DNA of 64,000 nt, from assembly GCA_019359505.1 (NCBI GenBank), contig JAHHHD010000027.1, forward strand, positions 1 to 64,000. The letters run 5' to 3'. The DNA is from Drouetiella hepatica Uher 2000/2452 (GTDB taxonomy: Bacteria > Cyanobacteriota > Cyanobacteriia > Elainellales > Elainellaceae). A program made the translations under genes and the position numbers. The stretch's first letter is position 1; every line of letters begins with the position of its first letter. Under the pieces are notes generated by a model, which worked only from the letters and a program-made list of their open reading frames with translations, searched no databases and was not told where the DNA came from. Positions 42,180-51,514 of this stretch are shown here, piece after piece.

Positions 42180-42894
42180 AGGATTCTCCCACAATTGTGC
42201 CAATTGATTCTCCCATGACAGCGCGGCGAATGTTACCTGGCACCGAAAGGTCAAAGACGATAATTGGAATATTGTTATCTTTACACAGAGCGATCGCCGT
42301 CGTGTCCATGACTTTCAAGTCTTGGGTGATGACGTGAGTATAAGTCAGGCTCTGGAAACGGCGGGCATCGGTATTTTTCTTAGGATCAGAGTCATAGACT
42401 CCATCCACCTTAGTTGCCTTAAACACCACTTCGGCATCAATTTCAGCAGCTCTGAGGGCAGCCGTGGTATCGGTCGTGAAAAACGGATTGCCAGAACCAG
42501 CACCAAAGATAACCACGCGCCCTTTCTCAAGATGGCGAATAGCACGGCGACGGATGTAGGGTTCTGCAACCTCCTGAATCTCGATCGCCGTCAGCAGGCG
42601 AGTGGGAATCTCGATTTGCTCCAAAGCGTCTTGGAGCGTCATTGCGTTCATTACCGTAGCGATCATGCCGATATAGTCGGCCGTTGCCCGATCCATTCCA
42701 GCTGCCGCACCCTTAACGCCGCGAAAGATGTTGCCGCCGCCCACGACGATCGCCACCTCAACCCCTTCCGCTACAATTTCCTTCAGCTCTAGAGCAATGC
42801 TTTGAACGATCGCCGGGTCGATTCCGTAGGACAGATCGCCCATCAAAGCTTCGCCGCTCAACTTCAGCAGAACGCGCTGGTATATTAGTCCCAT
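42166..42894 (-). CDS. pyrH: Uridylate kinase
   Basis: 242 residues from the ATG at 42894; the frame extends upstream to 42987 but the standard start is [17 protein letters not shown]. Motifs: [10 protein letters not shown] near 55, [15 protein letters not shown] near 75, [21 protein letters not shown] near 130-150, and [11 protein letters not shown] near 165. It phosphorylates UMP to UDP. The pyrH-frr pair is a conserved arrangement; the 3' end overlaps frr. Confidence 0.96.
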   Translation of the reverse strand: MGLIYQRVLLKLSGEALMGDLSYGIDPAIVQSIALELKEIVAEGVEVAIVVGGGNIFRGVKGAAAGMDRATADYIGMIATVMNAMTLQDALEQIEIPTRLLTAIEIQEVAEPYIRRRAIRHLEKGRVVIFGAGSGNPFFTTDTTAALRAAEIDAEVVFKATKVDGVYDSDPKKNTDARRFQSLTYTHVITQDLKVMDTTAIALCKDNNIPIIVFDLSVPGNIRRAVMGESIGTIVGESCEII

Positions 42895-42974
42895 GAACGG
42901 TTTTTCAGTTTTAAGGTGCTTCCACCCTAAGATAGCAGCAGAATTGTCTTCTGTAACCTCCGGAGCATCGGTTT

Positions 42975-43526
42975 TTACATACGCCATTTAACGGAACAGC
43001 CAACGGGAGGAGTTGAGCTGACAGGAATTTCCTGCTCTGCCAAGAGCTGTGCGATCGCTTCTCTTAAATAATGGGCATGAATATCCTGTGGATTTTGCGG
43101 ATTATCATCAATGGCTCCTCGGTATCGAATGATGCTCGGGCGATCGAGTAAGTAAACTTCGGGCGTGCGCTCTGCGCCAAAGCTACGCATCACATCCTGC
43201 GTCAAATCGCGCAGATAGGGAAAATTGAGCTGATGCTCAGCAGCAAAAGCCTTCATGGCTTCAAAGCCTTCCTCTGGATAGCGCTGGTCGTCATTGCCGT
43301 TAATGGCGACCAGCGTAAACTCCTGATCCTGAAAATCTGCCTGAATTTGCTTGAGGCGATCGAGGTACAGCCGGACACAAGGAGAGCGGTTGCTCATCAT
43401 CACCACGCCAACCGACCGAAACTTTTCCAAGTAGCGGGTTAGGTGATGAACTGAATGATCGGTTCCCGGCAGCTCAAAATCAGGTGCATAACGACCAATC
43501 GGTGTGCTGATGTCCATACTTGTCAT
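42975..43526 (-). CDS. Peroxiredoxin-like (PRX_like1) thioredoxin-fold protein with displaced cysteine
   Basis: 183 residues from the ATG at 43526 (or 180 from 43517). The thioredoxin fold is clear: [10 protein letters not shown] near 14, [20 protein letters not shown] near 75-94, [10 protein letters not shown] near 125 and a C-terminal VGCSVKWR. In the usual family pattern the active site reads N-x-C-P-x-V; here it reads NRSPCV, so a Ser holds the Cys place and the Cys sits two residues on. The CTP motif also reads RTP. Redox activity may be altered. It is upstream of pyrH on the same strand. Confidence 0.85.
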   Translation of the reverse strand: MTSMDISTPIGRYAPDFELPGTDHSVHHLTRYLEKFRSVGVVMMSNRSPCVRLYLDRLKQIQADFQDQEFTLVAINGNDDQRYPEEGFEAMKAFAAEHQLNFPYLRDLTQDVMRSFGAERTPEVYLLDRPSIIRYRGAIDDNPQNPQDIHAHYLREAIAQLLAEQEIPVSSTPPVGCSVKWRM

Positions 43527-43651
43527 CTTAGTTCGACCCGACTGCAACAGAACTCGACATCATTCTAGACTCAGCGGCTGCAAATGGAATTGGTAGAATC
43601 ACAGCGCCAGCCATTTTCTGCTTGCGTTTTTTACTACCTAAAGGAACTAAT

Positions 43652-45913
43652 ATGCAGGGTGCCGAGCTGCCTATCACGCAAGATTTGGTGCTGATCGGGG
43701 GTGGACACAGCCACGCAATCGCCCTCAAAAAGTTTGGCATGAATCCCGTTCCAGGCGTAAAGCTGACGCTAATTACTGACGTGCTGCATACCCCTTATTC
43801 TGGAATGTTGCCGGGGTACGTGGCAGGTCTATACAGCTTTGAGGAGTGCCATATTGACTTGCGTCCCCTCAGCCAGTTTGCTCAAGTGCAGATGGTACGC
43901 GATCGCGCCATAGGTCTGGATTTAGAAAACAATCGCATCTTGCTGGCTAACCGTCCGCCGATCGCTTTTGACTGGCTCTCGATCGATGTTGGCAGCACGC
44001 CTGCCGTACTAGATATCCCCGGAGCCAAAGAATATGCCATTCCCGTCAAACCGATCTCGCAGTTTCTGCAATATTGGGATCGGCTAGTCGCAGAAATCGC
44101 CCAAAATCCTCAGCCCCTCTGTTTGGCGATTGTCGGAGGAGGCGCAGGCGGGGTCGAACTGGCGCTTTCTATTCAGGCAAGGCTTCAGCGAATTTACAAA
44201 GGCACACAGCAGCCAAGTAGCCATCTGGAGCTGCATTTATTTCATCGCGGCGATCGCCTCCTGCCCGAACGCAGTCCTTGGGTTGGGCATCGGGTTAAGC
44301 AAATTCTGACGGAACGAGGGGCGATCGTCCATCTGGGGCAGTCTGTCGCTTCTATTCAGTCTTCTGGCAAACAAAAAATCATCGGCTGTCAATCAGGATT
44401 AATGGTGAAGTGCGATCGCGTCTTTTGGGTGACGCGTGCTTCGGCAGCTCCTTGGCTTCGGCAGTCAGGCTTGTCTACCGATTCAGAAGGCTTTATCCAG
44501 GTTAATGACAAGCTGCAATCTCTCTCCCATCCTCAAGTTTTTGCGGCAGGTGATATTGCCACAATGGTGAACCATCCTCGCCCCAAGGCTGGAGTCTTCG
44601 CCGTGCGCCAGGGCAAGCCGTTGGTCAACAACTTGCGGCGATCGCTGCTCCATCAGCCCTTACAATCCTTCACGCCCCAAAGAGAGTTTCTAATTCTGCT
44701 GGGCACAGGCGATAAACGGGCGATCGCTTCCCGTGGCTCCTGGGGCTGGGGTGCTAATTCGCTGCTTTGGCGCTGGAAAGATCGAATCGATCGGCAATTT
44801 ATGCAGCAGTTCACTGATTTGAAGCCAATGATGGCAGCCGATGATGACACTAAAAAATCTCAGGCGGCACCCATGCGCTGCGCAGGCTGTGGCTCCAAAA
44901 TTGGCAGCTCTGTTCTGAGCAAAGTTCTGGATCGGGTTCGGCAGGAGCAGCCCGATAGGGACGATCGCCCAGACATTCTCGTAGGCTTAGACGCTCCAGA
45001 TGATGCGGCGGTTATCTCTATTCCGACGGGGCAGGTCATGGTGCAAACGATCGATTATTTCCCGGCGCTGGTGGATGATCCGTTTCTGTTTGGGCAAATT
45101 TGCGCCAATCACTGCCTCAGCGACATTTTTGCCATGGGAGCAACGCCGCAAAGCGCACTGGCACTCGCCACTCTGCCTTTCGCCTCAGAATCTAAGCAAG
45201 AAGAACGGCTCTATCAACTGCTCTCAGGCGCGACTCAAGCACTGCATCAGGCAGGTGCGCCTCTGATTGGCGGACACACAACCGAAGGAGCCGATCTTGC
45301 CTTTGGGTTGACCTGTAACGGCATAGCGCACTTCGATCAGCTATGGCGCAAGAGCGGCATGAAGCCCGACCAGGCGATCGTCCTTACCAAAGCTCTAGGG
45401 ACAGGGACGCTGTTTGCGGCACAGATGCGGCTCAAGGCAAAAGGCGACTGGATCGAGGAGGCGATCGCTTCCATGCTGCTCTCTAACCAGGCTGCCGCCC
45501 ACTGCTTGCGGCAACATGGCGCAACGGCTTGTACCGACATCACGGGCTTTGGGCTGTTGGGACACCTGCTAGAAATGGTGCAGGCTTCTCAAGTCGCTGT
45601 CGAACTTGACCTTCAGGCGATTCCAGTTCTGACCGGAGCCAAAGAAAGCCTGCAACAAAACATCTTTAGCTCGCTCTATCCCCAGAACTTAGCTGCGGCT
45701 CGTCAAATTCACAATCTTGACCAAGTAATCAGCCATCCGCTCTATCCGCTGTTGTTCGATCCCCAAACTTCGGGAGGTCTGGCAGCGACTCTGCCTATGG
45801 AACAAGTCGAGTCTTGTCTAGCAGCGCTAAAGCGATCGGGGTATTACCAGAGTCGAGCGATCGGTCAAGTGGTGCATCGAACCGATCGCCGACCTCTCAA
45901 TCTACTGTTCTAA
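43652..45913 (+). CDS. selD: Fused NDH-like flavoprotein and selenophosphate synthetase
   Basis: 753 residues from the ATG at 43652, with SD AAGGAAC. Residues about 1-375 form a pyridine-nucleotide-disulfide-oxidoreductase domain: LVLIGGGHSHAIAL (FAD), LAIVGGGAGGVELALS (NAD), VFAAGDIATM. Residues about 405-753 form SelD: RCAGCGSKI with C413 and K416, DDAAVISIP, DYFPALVDDPFLFG, GGHTTEGAD, and TDITGFGLLGHLLEM. SelD makes selenophosphate from selenide and ATP. The fusion to a flavoprotein is known in some cyanobacteria; its electron partner is unknown. No selA, selB or selenouridine synthase gene is in the window. Confidence 0.95.
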   Translation: MQGAELPITQDLVLIGGGHSHAIALKKFGMNPVPGVKLTLITDVLHTPYSGMLPGYVAGLYSFEECHIDLRPLSQFAQVQMVRDRAIGLDLENNRILLANRPPIAFDWLSIDVGSTPAVLDIPGAKEYAIPVKPISQFLQYWDRLVAEIAQNPQPLCLAIVGGGAGGVELALSIQARLQRIYKGTQQPSSHLELHLFHRGDRLLPERSPWVGHRVKQILTERGAIVHLGQSVASIQSSGKQKIIGCQSGLMVKCDRVFWVTRASAAPWLRQSGLSTDSEGFIQVNDKLQSLSHPQVFAAGDIATMVNHPRPKAGVFAVRQGKPLVNNLRRSLLHQPLQSFTPQREFLILLGTGDKRAIASRGSWGWGANSLLWRWKDRIDRQFMQQFTDLKPMMAADDDTKKSQAAPMRCAGCGSKIGSSVLSKVLDRVRQEQPDRDDRPDILVGLDAPDDAAVISIPTGQVMVQTIDYFPALVDDPFLFGQICANHCLSDIFAMGATPQSALALATLPFASESKQEERLYQLLSGATQALHQAGAPLIGGHTTEGADLAFGLTCNGIAHFDQLWRKSGMKPDQAIVLTKALGTGTLFAAQMRLKAKGDWIEEAIASMLLSNQAAAHCLRQHGATACTDITGFGLLGHLLEMVQASQVAVELDLQAIPVLTGAKESLQQNIFSSLYPQNLAAARQIHNLDQVISHPLYPLLFDPQTSGGLAATLPMEQVESCLAALKRSGYYQSRAIGQVVHRTDRRPLNLLF

Positions 45914-45961
45914 ATCTCAGCCCGATTCTTGCTCAACGCTATGGCTGTCGCCAGTTTGCTT

Positions 45962-46004
45962 AGGACATTTAGGGTGGGGCGCTTCGCGCCCCACCCTAAA
46001 TGTC
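45962..46004. repeat. 20-bp perfect palindrome
   Basis: ggacatttagggtggggcgc (45962-45981) pairs fully with 45985-46004 around a TTC loop. It is nested in shorter inverted repeats (taggac/gtccta) and followed by another small hairpin (aaccgcc/ggcggtt, about 46013-46028). It could terminate selD or be an extragenic palindrome. Confidence 0.6.
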
Positions 46005-46117
46005 CCCGTCCTAACCGCCTTGGCGGTTGCTATATCTTCATCCAATCAATATTTTGATGTATTATTTAAGTCATAGAATATTATTAATTTTAAGTGTTTA
46101 CACTCAAGTAGACTGCT

Positions 46118-47209
46118 ATGAGACAGCCTTTCGTTAGCCTCATTATTGATAATTACAACTACGGTCGATTTTTGAAGCAGGCGATCGACTCCTGCCTCAA
46201 TCAAAGCTATCCAAATGTTGAAGTGATTGTGGTTGACGACGGCTCAACTGACGACTCTCACGACATTATCCATAGCTATGGCGATCGCATCGTACCCGTC
46301 TTTAAGGCAAACGGCGGACAGGCTTCGGCATTCAACGCAGGATTTTTAGCCAGCCAGAGCGAGTTGATTGTCTTTGTCGATGCAGATGATTACTTGTCTC
46401 ATGAGGCAGTAGAGCAAGTTGTTTCGGTTTGGAAGCCAGGTATTGCACAGGTGCAGTATCGTCTGGAGTTAGTCGATGAAGCAGGACAGTTTATTGATCT
46501 GTTTCCCACGGCGAAGACGAAGTTTGATAGCGGTGACGTATATCCAATTCTCCTGGCAAGAGGGCGGCAACAAACTACCGTGACTAGCGGCAATGCTTTG
46601 AGTCGGGAGGCATTGAGTCAAATCATGCCCATCCCCGAAGCTGAATTTCGCATTTCTGCGGATGGATACCTGATGACGCTGATTCCTTTTTACGGCAAAG
46701 TTGCTTCGATCGAGCAGCCTCTAGGAGCCTATCGCATTCACGGCAATAGCTGGTGGACCCGTACAAAAGGCACCAATCAGGCTGAGAAATTTCGCAAGTC
46801 GATCGCCCATGATTTTCACCGATACGATTTTTTACGCGCCAGGGCGAACGAGTTGAGCTACGCGATCGCTCCCGACTTAGGGTTTCGAGACTACAACCAT
46901 CTCACCGCTCGGATTGCGTCTCTTCGGATGGAACCCGATCAGCATCCTGTTGCTTCTGATTCATTAACAGACCTAGGACTCAAAGGCTGGCGATCGGTTT
47001 TGAGGTATGCAAATGTGGGCTGGAAAAGAAAGCTAGTTTTAAGCGGCTGGTTCCTATGGGTAGGCTTTATGCCTCGCTATCTGGGCACCTTGGCAGTCAG
47101 TTGGCTGATGGTTCCTAGCTCTCGCCCTGCCGGAGTCGATCGTCTGTTTAAGCAAGTGCGATCGCTGTCCACCTTCTCGATGAAACCCCTTCCCAAAAAA
47201 GCTGCGTAA
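46118..47209 (+). CDS. GT2-family glycosyltransferase
   Basis: 363 residues. The GT-A core has VSLIIDNYNYGRFLKQAIDS near 6-26, VIVVDDGSTDDSHDII near 38-54, and the metal-binding DxD-like FVDADDYL near 86-94. The C-terminal 100 residues include a membrane-proximal hydrophobic stretch (LVLSGWFLWVGFM near 307-319). It is the only plus-strand gene of the glycan island and lies tail-to-tail with the GT39-like gene, so it has its own promoter. Sugar specificity is unknown. Confidence 0.9.
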   Translation: MRQPFVSLIIDNYNYGRFLKQAIDSCLNQSYPNVEVIVVDDGSTDDSHDIIHSYGDRIVPVFKANGGQASAFNAGFLASQSELIVFVDADDYLSHEAVEQVVSVWKPGIAQVQYRLELVDEAGQFIDLFPTAKTKFDSGDVYPILLARGRQQTTVTSGNALSREALSQIMPIPEAEFRISADGYLMTLIPFYGKVASIEQPLGAYRIHGNSWWTRTKGTNQAEKFRKSIAHDFHRYDFLRARANELSYAIAPDLGFRDYNHLTARIASLRMEPDQHPVASDSLTDLGLKGWRSVLRYANVGWKRKLVLSGWFLWVGFMPRYLGTLAVSWLMVPSSRPAGVDRLFKQVRSLSTFSMKPLPKKAA

Positions 47210-47214
47210 AAACA

Positions 47215-48819
47215 TTATTCGCCTTGAAGCAAGCTAGGAAAATTGCGCTTTTGACTCAGAGACTTAACGTTAGAGCCAAAAAAATTCTGACTGTTCTCAA
47301 CAGAGTAGTATTGAGCCACAAAGTCATCTAGCACTTGGCGACTGGGCGCGTAGTAGGTAGAGTCAGGCGAGGATGAGCCATTTGGGTCAGTCTCTTCAGT
47401 GGTTACTAGCCAGATCGAACGGTAGTCTCCCGGCGTACGTGACAGAGCAGCCAAAACATCTTGCTGATTCTGTAAGACGAGATCGCGCCAGCTAAAAGCT
47501 TTAAAGTCTTCTGGCTTGGGCAATGCCATCAGACGATTAACACCCTTATAGTAATGCTCAAGAGTCATCGCATCTTCTGGATTAAAGACTAAGATAGGTT
47601 GGTTAGGCTGCTCGTGAGCCATAAGATATTCCGCTACTCGAATGTAATCCCCTCCCTTTGCCAAAGGTGAATACTGAGCACCTAGGGAAATCAAGTAAAG
47701 GAAGATTAGCGTTGAGCAAAATATAGGTAAAGCTCTTTTTCTGCTAGCGTATTTGACCAGCGATAAGGCAGAAAATAGAACGAGTAGAGTAGGGAAAAAT
47801 TGAATGCTCGTGTGCCTGAAGCTAATGGTGTCTGTTGCAAAAAATACACAGAAATAAAGCGAGAAAAGCGCGATCGCCAATAGCCAAACTGCCAGATGAT
47901 TCTTGTTGATCGATCGATAGTTTTTAACAATAGAAGCAATCAATCCAGCAAAAATCACTAATCGAGTAACTCTCCAAAAACTCAAGCTAGATTCAGTGAG
48001 TGTAGCAGGAACGATATATCGTAAGAGGCCAGAGAAAGAGCCTTTCAGAGCATCAATTAGCGGAGCGGAACGTTCACCCTCAATTGGATTATCAGATAGA
48101 ACTCCCATTTGCTGAATGACGATAATAGCCATGGGCAAAAATAAAGCGCCAGCAATCACCATATCAAGCAGGTAGCAGCGCAATGCACGAGTGCGTTTTA
48201 ATCCCAGCAAGACAAAACCGTTTGCAATTAGTAGAAATGCTAAAAAATAGTGCGTATAAATAGAGATTATAGCGATCGCCACGTAGAGTTTTCTGGCTAG
48301 GGGACGATGCTGATCACTAAGATATCCATCGAAGAATAGAATGAGCAATAAAGCTGCAAATAGAGTAGAAAGAGCATATAACCTAATTTCTACCGCTGCT
48401 GCAATAGTGTAGGGACTAAACGCCACGATCGCAGCCAACCAGTTGGGATTTAGCTCTTCAAAAAATCGTTTAGAGATTAGCGCAGACAAATAAATAGTTA
48501 GGGCAATACAAATAATCGATAGAAGCCTAGCAAAAAATATGGATTCATTGACGTTACGCCACAGCGTTAGCAAGACAAAATAAGGAGGCGATTGTTCTTC
48601 AAAATAGATTGCCTGCGTAATTGCATATCCAATGTCTTTACTAGAAGTATTTAATGAATAGGCTTCATCGACCCAAATATTAAGGCTTGCTGCCAAAGGG
48701 ACTGTTACACAGAGATTGAGAACAATCAAAAATAAATTAGTGAGCCGCCAATTATTCTGTAAACTTTCCCAGAATGGGAGCTTTCGCCAATCCGAATAAA
48801 AATTTTGCAATACTTTCAT
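47215..48819 (-). CDS. GT39/PMT-like membrane glycosyltransferase
   Basis: 534 residues from the ATG at 48819; a TTG at 48831 is weaker. About ten to eleven transmembrane helices are predicted. The first periplasmic loop carries WVDEAYSLNTSS, the DE motif of GT-C enzymes, and SPPYFVLLTLW near 85. The soluble C-terminal part (about 380-534) has FNPEDAMTLEHYY. Such enzymes move sugars from polyprenyl phosphate to lipid or protein outside the membrane. A matching GT2 donor synthase is encoded in the same cluster (57160-58422). Confidence 0.85.
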   Translation of the reverse strand: MKVLQNFYSDWRKLPFWESLQNNWRLTNLFLIVLNLCVTVPLAASLNIWVDEAYSLNTSSKDIGYAITQAIYFEEQSPPYFVLLTLWRNVNESIFFARLLSIICIALTIYLSALISKRFFEELNPNWLAAIVAFSPYTIAAAVEIRLYALSTLFAALLLILFFDGYLSDQHRPLARKLYVAIAIISIYTHYFLAFLLIANGFVLLGLKRTRALRCYLLDMVIAGALFLPMAIIVIQQMGVLSDNPIEGERSAPLIDALKGSFSGLLRYIVPATLTESSLSFWRVTRLVIFAGLIASIVKNYRSINKNHLAVWLLAIALFSLYFCVFFATDTISFRHTSIQFFPTLLVLFSALSLVKYASRKRALPIFCSTLIFLYLISLGAQYSPLAKGGDYIRVAEYLMAHEQPNQPILVFNPEDAMTLEHYYKGVNRLMALPKPEDFKAFSWRDLVLQNQQDVLAALSRTPGDYRSIWLVTTEETDPNGSSSPDSTYYAPSRQVLDDFVAQYYSVENSQNFFGSNVKSLSQKRNFPSLLQGE

Positions 48820-48994
48820 TTTAATCAGCAACTCTAGTCATTGCATTTCTAAGTTTTCCCGAATTTAATCTAATAATTAACATTGACCTAGTAATACTGT
48901 CAAAGCAACACAATATCTGAAGGATAATTCCCTCAGATATTATGCTGCTCAATCAGGCATATTCGATGCTAATTAATCAGGAAAACTAATGCTG

Positions 48995-50356
48995 CTAGTG
49001 CTGGAGTGCCCCTACAATGCCGCGAACCTTCTTCAAGGTCTGCCAGTAAATATCCTCCATCAGAATATGATCGAACTCGCCGTTGCGCCCAATGCTATAC
49101 AGCCCCTCAACCCCTGTAGAACGCTCAAACTTCTGGCGCTCTGCCTCATACTCGTTCAGAAAAACAGGATAGGCGATCGGAGTTCGTAACACTCGACATC
49201 CTAAATATCTTTGATTTGCATCAGGAACGATCGGCTTGAGATGCTCAAGGCAATACTGACCCAGCCGTTCTTCTTCCATCTGCCAAATTTCGTCCCCAAC
49301 ATTGCATCCAATATCAACGGTGATTAATGTTTTGTCTGATGGAGCCAGCCAAGGCATTGAGAGCGGCGTTTCAGTCAAGCGAAAGAAAGGAAACTCGTTC
49401 TCAGGTGTCCAAAGGACGGTATCCGGCAAAAGTCCGCGTCCTTGAAACCGCATGTTGACAAACACCATCGGACGAAAGCGAAAGCGCGAAAGCGGCTGCA
49501 AAACATTTGTGCCTTTTACGAGCTTAGGCAAAATGTTACAAGGCGCAGTGCTAATCACTGCCGACACCGCCTGTTCACGCCCCTTGACACGGATTGCTTG
49601 TACTCGTCCAGAATCTACTAGAATTTCCTCTACAGGAGACTCTAGCTGAATAGCATTCTCCAACTCATCGGCGAGTTTCTGGCACAGTAGCCCTAGCCCC
49701 CCATCTGGGTAGACATGCCAAACGGAAGGATTTTCAGGCATCTCATGGCTATAGCCACAGGCAACCGCACGTCCCGTTAAACGGCTAGCAAGCTTGAGCG
49801 AAAGCGTCTGCCCAATGCTGTTTTGCAGCTTGTTTCCAACGGATGCCGACAAATCAGAAGCCGCTGCACCCGACCAAGCTTCTAACAGAGGTAGAGCGAC
49901 CTCGTCCGCAAGTTCTCTGCCATAGCTAGCCCGAAACCACTCCGCAGCAGAGCTATTTTTGCGCTTCTCATCGACAGGCTGAATGCGGCTAGCCAGACCG
50001 CCTGCCAAAAATCGAGGCACCTGCAAAAGTCCGAAAGGATAGCTATAGGTACGTCCCCGCAATAACACTGTCTCGCCATAATATTTGACAGTCCGGCAAT
50101 GTGCCCCAATGCCAGTCGCGGCGGCTAAGCGATTGGTAAGAAAGTGTGCGCCAAAGTCGTAGGTGAAGCCATCTTGGTCATGAAAGCTTGTAGCCAGACC
50201 CGCAATTTTCTGACCTGCCTCATAGAGAACAACCGGAACGTTCTGTCTGCGGAGAAAGTATGCGGCAGTAAGACCTGCTAATCCTGCACCGACGATCGCC
50301 ACAGGTTTTCTAGAGTCAAATTCTATAGTCTCGGATTCTCTGATATCACTTTGCAT
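48995..50356 (-). CDS. FAD-dependent amine-oxidase-like protein (first of two)
   Basis: 453 residues. The dinucleotide motif VAIVGAGLAGLTAAYFLRR is followed by YEAGQKIAGLATSF and FDFGAH-like FTYDFGAHFLT, as in protoporphyrinogen oxidase-like, squalene-associated and UDP-galactopyranose mutase-like flavoproteins. The C-terminal GLYSIGRNGEF plus ILMEDIYWQTLK closes the FAD site. The precise reaction is unknown. Placement in a glycan operon suggests a sugar or polyprenyl substrate. The distance to the methyltransferase gene is 65 bp. Confidence 0.85.
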   Translation of the reverse strand: MQSDIRESETIEFDSRKPVAIVGAGLAGLTAAYFLRRQNVPVVLYEAGQKIAGLATSFHDQDGFTYDFGAHFLTNRLAAATGIGAHCRTVKYYGETVLLRGRTYSYPFGLLQVPRFLAGGLASRIQPVDEKRKNSSAAEWFRASYGRELADEVALPLLEAWSGAAASDLSASVGNKLQNSIGQTLSLKLASRLTGRAVACGYSHEMPENPSVWHVYPDGGLGLLCQKLADELENAIQLESPVEEILVDSGRVQAIRVKGREQAVSAVISTAPCNILPKLVKGTNVLQPLSRFRFRPMVFVNMRFQGRGLLPDTVLWTPENEFPFFRLTETPLSMPWLAPSDKTLITVDIGCNVGDEIWQMEEERLGQYCLEHLKPIVPDANQRYLGCRVLRTPIAYPVFLNEYEAERQKFERSTGVEGLYSIGRNGEFDHILMEDIYWQTLKKVRGIVGALQH

Positions 50357-50421
50357 GATTACACCTCGTTAACAGTTTTTGACACAGTACTTTCGACGCG
50401 TGATCTCAACCCGTATTTTGA

Positions 50422-51423
50422 TCACAAGGGTCTTCGCAGCGTTGCCCGTATCAGTGCCCCTCTGCCCATCCACTGATGGAGCATATCGAACAGGGTGAAA
50501 ATCCCCAGAGAAAAGGTGGAGTTGAGACTAAAGCGCTCGACAAGCCATTTGGGAGCCTGCCAATCCACCAGCGTGTTGCGAATAGAGTAAACCCAATTCA
50601 CAGGGCTAACTACTGTAGTCAGCGTATCCACCTCCATCAGCGTTTTTTGAGCCAAGGCGCGAATGGTATTGGGATTGAAAAGATTCCAGTGTCTGGGAAA
50701 GTGATACCCGCCCCAATGCCGGGTTTTGAAAAGCTGGAAGTCAAGAGTATCAGTGTTATCTGTCACGATGATGACTTTACCGCCCGGTTTGAGGAGCGAT
50801 CGCACCGTTGTCAATACAGCAGATGGGTCATCCACATGCTCAATGGTGGCAATCATAAACGCCAAGTCATAGCTGGCTTGCGGTAGAACAAAATCTTCGA
50901 CAAGATCTTGCACAATGCCGTGATGGATTTTGAGTCCTTTTCGAGTGCCTGCCTCGACTGCGCGATCGCTGGGATCAACGCCTTCAAGCTGCCAGCTCGG
51001 CTGACCAAACTTTTTGAGTAGATTCAGGTGAAATCCGTCACCACAGCCGACATCAATAATTCGAGCATCTTTTCCCAGCCCCTTGCAGCAAGACAGAAGG
51101 CGACGAGCTTCTAGTTTTTGCCGAACTTGATAAACAAACCCATACCGCTCCGCAGAAAACTCGAAGGCGTGATAGTCCGGCGGATAAATGCGGGATAGAT
51201 CTTGCATCGCAGGGCGTGGGTTCGTGTAAATTAACCCACAGTTGCGACAACGCACCGCTAAGAATGTATCTGGGCTGGTACGATACTCGAAATCCTCTCC
51301 CACTCCCACTGGCTCAACATCATTTAAATCGCAGATGCAGCAATTCACAGAGACGAGAGAGAGCGGTGCATTTGCGCCCGCACGGCAGGGTGCGCCAAGC
51401 TTAGTTATGGGTTGTTTAACCAT
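50422..51423 (-). CDS. Class I SAM-dependent methyltransferase
   Basis: 333 residues. A zinc-ribbon-like N-terminus has CCICDLNDVEP and CRNCGLIYTNPRP (Cys pairs near 28-31 and 58-61). The methyltransferase core has ARIIDVGCGDGFHLNLLKKFG near 118 (motif I), DPSDRAVE, and FMIATIEHVDDPSAVL with LLKPGGKVIIVTDN. The arrangement matches ribbon-containing methyltransferases of sugar operons that methylate nucleotide or glycan sugars. Its substrate is unknown. Confidence 0.88.
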   Translation of the reverse strand: MVKQPITKLGAPCRAGANAPLSLVSVNCCICDLNDVEPVGVGEDFEYRTSPDTFLAVRCRNCGLIYTNPRPAMQDLSRIYPPDYHAFEFSAERYGFVYQVRQKLEARRLLSCCKGLGKDARIIDVGCGDGFHLNLLKKFGQPSWQLEGVDPSDRAVEAGTRKGLKIHHGIVQDLVEDFVLPQASYDLAFMIATIEHVDDPSAVLTTVRSLLKPGGKVIIVTDNTDTLDFQLFKTRHWGGYHFPRHWNLFNPNTIRALAQKTLMEVDTLTTVVSPVNWVYSIRNTLVDWQAPKWLVERFSLNSTFSLGIFTLFDMLHQWMGRGALIRATLRRPL

Positions 51424-51514
51424 TCGAATTTCCTTCTAAATCCTAAAACTAGAGAACGCCGAGAACCACTGCGCTTAAGTACAAAGAATTAAGCTAGAAC
51501 TTAAATTAGAAGCC

